Below are positions 60,525-64,000 of a DNA stretch of 64,000 nt, piece by piece. This DNA is from Bacillus sp. Xin1 (GTDB lineage: Bacteria; Bacillota; Bacilli; Bacillales; Bacillaceae_G), in assembly GCF_013314535.1 (NCBI RefSeq), contig NZ_JABUAE010000003.1:124001-188000 (forward strand), written 5' to 3'. The notes below the pieces were generated by a model that saw only the letters and a program-made list of their open reading frames with translations, had not been told where the DNA came from and made no database searches. The position numbers and the translations under genes were made by a program. The first letter of the stretch is position 1. Each line of letters starts with the position of its first letter.

Positions 60525-62462
60525 TTAATGATCCATAGTCCTATAAAGTTTTTGTAAGTAACGCCAACGAGTCATAAAGAAATACAAGATTTGTATACAT
60601 ACAAATGAAATTAAGATGATAATTGAACTATTTAAAATAGAAAAATCCACTAATTGTTGCAGTGCGGTATATGCGACTGCAGTATGAATTACCGCAACAA
60701 CAATTGGTAAAAAGAACATGATTAACAACTGTCTTGTTACAACACCTTTTAGTTCTCGCTTACTTAATCCCATTTTTGAGATCATTTTATATTGTTGTTG
60801 ATCCCGGTCTAAATCTGTATATAAACGGAAATAAATAAAGCTCGCTGCAAATGTAAAAAAGACAATTCCTACTAAAACACTCGCCATAAGTAACAATCCG
60901 TTTGTTTGTTTCGCTTGTAACCACTGCAATGTTAAAGTTTCAAAATAAAAACTACGCTCTCCACTTTCTCTACCCAGTATGTTATTTAATTGATGTGAAA
61001 TTTCCTTTGTTCTCATCCAATCATCTACAACAAAGCCGTAAATACGCTCTTTAGAGAACGTGATATCCTCACGAGCAATGAATGGAACTTTATCATATAC
61101 TTGGTTTTGTACTGCAATTAAAGTATTTCCTACTTCATGTGGTAGAACTAAGTTCTTAACAGCTTTCTTTACATGAAATGTTTTCATCCAATCCCCATGA
61201 ATCACTTCAATTTCCTTTTTAAATTGATTATTTTCAAACTCTTGTTTTTGTGCTATCCACCCTGGAACTAGCAAAATTTCATCTTCTTTATCAAGCGTTT
61301 CTTTTTGGTAGCCAAGAGACTTCGCAAGATCATTATATTCACTTAATTTCATAACAGAAACATCGCTTTCTGTATATTTAGTAGAGGCAGAACCCAGTCG
61401 ATAAACAATATTTGCCTCATTAAGATATTTCTTAATTAAAGCAAGGTGCTCATTTTCCATCTTATTTTCTTCAAAACTCATATAGGTAAACGTATACGGA
61501 TTGGTCATTCTTGACAGTTCTTTATTTCCAAGTGCAGCAGTAGTTCCAATTGCAGTGAACGCGACTGCCGAAATGATAGATACTATAAAAAACATCATTG
61601 CATTATCTTTCATTCGATATATTAACTCTGAAAACGTTAGTATATTTGTTTTCTTTAAAAATAAAGATTCCCGCTTTTTGGCAGCTTGCAATAGGAAAAC
61701 ACTGCATTGCGTATACAGAAAATATGTACCAATTATAACCAATAACACACCTAATCCTAATAACGGAAAAGAGATGATTCTTCTAAAGTTAATATACAGT
61801 ACGATTCCATATCCAGAACTGATACTAACAAATGATAGAAGCGATAAAATAATAGAAGCTTTCGGTTCAGGCTTTGGTTTTTCTTCTGCTTGAATAAGTT
61901 CCACAAGTTCAGTTACTTTAATCATTTTAAAAGTAACAAGTGATACAATTAAAAATAAGATAAGGAATGTAACAATAGTTAGTAGAATCGCTTGAATTGG
62001 AATATAAAAAGGTAGTCCCTTGTTAATCATTAAAATACTTGCACTAATAAGTAGTACCAATTTGGAAAATATAAGGCCAATCATAATGCCTATAAAGATT
62101 GAACCAAATCCAATTAACATATTTTCAATGAGCACTAACTTTTTCAACTGTCTTATAGACATTCCTTGCATCATTAAAATGCCAAACTCTTTTTTACGTG
62201 TTTTTAAAAATGAGCTTACTGAATATAAGATAAAGAAAAATGAAAACACAAAAATCAAGCTTTGTGAGATCCTAAATCCAATTGTACCAAGTTCACTTAT
62301 CGTTTCACTTGTCGATTTTAACTCACCAGTTAAATCAGGATGAAATAATAAAAGCGCATACGTAAAGAAAATCATAATAGAAAATGTACTGCTTAAAAAA
62401 TGAGCAGCGTACGTCCGTTTATTACGGAAAACATTATTAAATGCGAATTGACGAAAAGTCAT
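60525..62462 (-). CDS. bceB: Bce-type ABC transporter permease (FtsX domains)
   Basis: The 645-residue protein has ten membrane segments in the BceB layout: one N-terminal, two FtsX-type groups (SFFFILYSVSSFLKTRKKEF with the RKKEFGILMMQGM motif; and near the end VVTRQLLIMFFLPIVVAVIH), and a large extracellular domain of about 200 residues between (about 310-525). BceAB-type transporters confer resistance to bacitracin or other peptide antibiotics and act as sensors. It overlaps the ATPase gene by 26 bases, so translation is coupled. The exact peptide is unknown. Confidence 0.88.
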   Translation of the reverse strand: MTFRQFAFNNVFRNKRTYAAHFLSSTFSIMIFFTYALLLFHPDLTGELKSTSETISELGTIGFRISQSLIFVFSFFFILYSVSSFLKTRKKEFGILMMQGMSIRQLKKLVLIENMLIGFGSIFIGIMIGLIFSKLVLLISASILMINKGLPFYIPIQAILLTIVTFLILFLIVSLVTFKMIKVTELVELIQAEEKPKPEPKASIILSLLSFVSISSGYGIVLYINFRRIISFPLLGLGVLLVIIGTYFLYTQCSVFLLQAAKKRESLFLKKTNILTFSELIYRMKDNAMMFFIVSIISAVAFTAIGTTAALGNKELSRMTNPYTFTYMSFEENKMENEHLALIKKYLNEANIVYRLGSASTKYTESDVSVMKLSEYNDLAKSLGYQKETLDKEDEILLVPGWIAQKQEFENNQFKKEIEVIHGDWMKTFHVKKAVKNLVLPHEVGNTLIAVQNQVYDKVPFIAREDITFSKERIYGFVVDDWMRTKEISHQLNNILGRESGERSFYFETLTLQWLQAKQTNGLLLMASVLVGIVFFTFAASFIYFRLYTDLDRDQQQYKMISKMGLSKRELKGVVTRQLLIMFFLPIVVAVIHTAVAYTALQQLVDFSILNSSIIILISFVCIQILYFFMTRWRYLQKLYRTMDH

Positions 62463-63207
62463 GTCTTTTCCCTCCTAACAACGAGAGAACATCCATAATT
62501 TTTTGATAAAAAGCTTGTCTACTTTCACCACAATAAATTTCATTATACAATTCACCGTCTTTAATAAAGATAACGCGACTACAATAACTTGCTGCATATG
62601 GATCATGAGTAACAAGCATCATGGTTGCACGTTCTTTCTTATTCAGTTCTTCTAACATACTCATCACATCATTCGAAGACTTAGAATCTAAATTCCCCGT
62701 AGGTTCATCCGCTAATAACAATTGTGGTTTATGAATGATTGCACGAGCAATTGCGGTTCGCTGTGCTTGACCACCTGAAATTTCATATGTTCTTTTATGC
62801 AAAATATCCAGAATGCCTAACTTTTCTGCAACTTCTTCTACCCGCTTATTCATTTCCTTTACAGCCACTCCATCTAACGTCATTGGCAACACAATATTTT
62901 CTTTTACGGTAAGTGTACTGAGAAGATTAAAAGACTGAAAAACAAATCCTAGCTGTTGTCGACGGAATAATGCTAGTTTTTCAGATGACAGCTGAAAAGG
63001 ATTCATCCCATTTATTAAAATGTTTCCTGATGTTGGTGAATCAATCGTAGATACCATATTTAACAATGTTGTTTTCCCACTACCAGACGGACCCATAATA
63101 CCAACAAACTCACCTTCTTGAATAGATAAATCAATATCAGCAAGAGCTTTATAAGGAACTTTCCCCTTATATACTTTACTAATTCCTTTCGCCTGCAATA
63201 TTTCCAT
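62437..63207 (-). CDS. bceA: Bce-type ABC transporter ATPase
   Basis: The 256-residue ATPase has Walker A GPSGSGKTTLLN, Q-loop FVFQSFNLL, signature ISGGQAQRTAIARA, Walker B LLLADEPTGNLDS and the H-loop TMMLVTHDP, all of the MacB/LolD-like subclass that partners with FtsX permeases. The ATG at 63207 follows GGGAGAATGTGG; the longest frame adds six codons. Upstream lies an inverted repeat of the kind bound by BceR-type regulators (63293-63308). The kinase gene upstream on the same strand completes a Bce module. Confidence 0.9.
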   Translation of the reverse strand: MEILQAKGISKVYKGKVPYKALADIDLSIQEGEFVGIMGPSGSGKTTLLNMVSTIDSPTSGNILINGMNPFQLSSEKLALFRRQQLGFVFQSFNLLSTLTVKENIVLPMTLDGVAVKEMNKRVEEVAEKLGILDILHKRTYEISGGQAQRTAIARAIIHKPQLLLADEPTGNLDSKSSNDVMSMLEELNKKERATMMLVTHDPYAASYCSRVIFIKDGELYNEIYCGESRQAFYQKIMDVLSLLGGKRHDFSSIRI

Positions 63208-63292
63208 ACCACATTCTCCCTTCATTTATTCTGCTTAGTTTAAAGTGTAAAGGAGTTATCTTACATCTCATATTGATTCGTCTTTCATTTAC

Positions 63293-63308
63293 CTTACAAC
63301 TTTGTAAG
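63293..63308. promoter_or_regulatory. Candidate BceR-type operator
   Basis: CTTACAACTTTGTAAG is a perfect 7+2+7 dyad that fits the TTACA-N4-TGTAA type of site bound by BceR-like regulators. It lies about 90 bases upstream of bceA, between the kinase terminator and the transporter. Confidence 0.6.
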
Positions 63309-63314
63309 ATTTCT

Positions 63315-63355
63315 AAAAAAAGCTGATGAAAAAGTCTATTTCATCAGCTTTTTTA
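63315..63355 (-). terminator. Terminator of the kinase gene
   Basis: AAAAAAGCTGATGAAA and TTTCATCAGCTTTTTT form a perfect stem, overlapping the kinase stop codon on the minus strand. Confidence 0.92.
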
Positions 63356-64000
63356 TGAAGTGTAAAAAATAATTCTTACAGTTGTACCTTTTCCAACTTC
63401 AGAATGTATTTCTACTTGATGACCTAACTGTTTCGCGATTTCGTATACGAGGTATAATCCCATCCCAGTAGATTCTTTGAAATCTCTACCATTTCCTCCT
63501 GTAAAGAAAGGTTGAAACACACGTGGCATATCTTGTTTTGGTATGCCTACTCCAAAATCTCTTACTTCTAAGGTGACAGTCTTATCTACACTATATGCTT
63601 TTATTATAATTTTTTCTCTACTACCGGCTGAATACTTAATTGCATTAGATAAAATTTGACCAACTAAAAATCGAAGCCACTTCGCGTCACTTTCTACAAC
63701 AATGTCTTTTTCTATTTTGACTTCTGGATATACAAAATTCCGAATAAAAAAGCGCTTATGTTCATGTATTGCTTCGTTTACTAAATTATATAATTGCACT
63801 CTTTCTACGTAGAAATCTTGTGTGAAAGTTTCTAGACGCGCAACATATAAAGCCATTTCTAACCCTTTTTTTAGTTTATCTGCTTCTTCGTTAATACTCA
63901 CAAATCGAGGGTCAACTTCATCTTGTGTCATTAATTCAATAACAGATAAAGGTGTTTTCATTTGATGAATCCATTGATTCATAAAAGTTAAATGTTCCTC
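63353..64000 (-). CDS. bceS: BceS-type sensor histidine kinase (partial)
   Basis: The open frame continues to the window edge, so the N-terminus and the two expected membrane segments are missing. Seen are the phosphoacceptor in FMNQWIHQMKTPLSVIEL, the N-box VGQILSNAIKYS, G1 DFGVGIP, the F box and G2 STGMGLYLV. FMNQWxHQMKTPxSVI is the signature of intramembrane-sensing kinases paired with Bce-type transporters, which sense flux through the permease. Its response regulator should lie just outside the window. Neighbouring bceAB supports this. Confidence 0.9.
   Translation of the reverse strand, partial: EEHLTFMNQWIHQMKTPLSVIELMTQDEVDPRFVSINEEADKLKKGLEMALYVARLETFTQDFYVERVQLYNLVNEAIHEHKRFFIRNFVYPEVKIEKDIVVESDAKWLRFLVGQILSNAIKYSAGSREKIIIKAYSVDKTVTLEVRDFGVGIPKQDMPRVFQPFFTGGNGRDFKESTGMGLYLVYEIAKQLGHQVEIHSEVGKGTTVRIIFYTS

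Overview
The window looks like chromosomal DNA of a Bacillus cereus group bacterium (B. cereus, B. thuringiensis or B. anthracis type). The evidence is the low GC content, strong AGGAGG-type ribosome binding sites, a CwlJ-type spore germination hydrolase, two KinB/KinA-like sporulation kinases, a YjcZ-type sporulation peptide, a heterocycloanthracin-type bacteriocin precursor and a bcr1-like intergenic repeat. Species assignment within the group is inference. No rRNA, tRNA, CRISPR array or intact insertion sequence was seen.

Layout. 0-7.5 kb: a secreted cupredoxin, a co-directional FAD oxidoreductase / GNAT / YfiT-type / GNAT cluster, a PH-domain protein, a patatin-like lipase, a gene frameshifted at its third codon, DUF1992 and YwqG-type genes. 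7.5-12.3 kb is a scar region: an XRE/ImmA-like remnant, a twice-frameshifted LAGLIDADG endonuclease with broken short frames upstream, a truncated erythromycin-esterase-like gene and a frameshifted DUF4303 gene. 12.3-19.6 kb: OFA-type MFS transporter, serine hydrolase, heterocycloanthracin precursor, NUDIX, GNAT, and a divergent EamA exporter / MocR regulator pair with three direct repeats between them. 19.6-26.1 kb is a second decaying zone (GrpB, gene fragments, truncated MFS gene with a leader peptide, broken TetR and SDR genes) mixed with sound genes (duplicated-domain protein, DUF3189, GNAT, YrrS-like). 26-34 kb: cwlJ-like, speD, several very small genes, GrpB, a kinase remnant, a KinB-like kinase and YjcZ.

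34-38 kb: a three-gene ECF transporter (S, fused AA, T) under a clear SAM-I riboswitch, which argues for a methionine-related substrate. 38-50 kb: racemase, PAS histidine kinase, HAD phosphatase, P450 plus divergent PadR, DUF1540, an MFS-Vat operon with a leader-peptide attenuator, a second P450, and conserved proteins of unknown function. 50-58 kb: an orphan trpB under a Trp-type T-box, macrolide phosphotransferase, a secreted alpha/beta hydrolase, tenA under a TPP riboswitch, and homoserine dehydrogenase. 58-64 kb: secreted lipase, lipoprotein, and a BceAB-type peptide-antibiotic ABC transporter with its BceS-type kinase, cut by the window end.

Two themes stand out. First, drug defence: Vat acetyltransferase, MFS pumps, Mph phosphotransferase, Bce transporter and a broken esterase, two of the pump genes preceded by short leader ORFs overlapping structures that would hide the pump ribosome binding site. 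Second, RNA control of metabolism: SAM-I, T-box and TPP elements each precede one operon. At least ten genes are broken by frameshifts, stops or deletions, so this is an active gene-turnover region.
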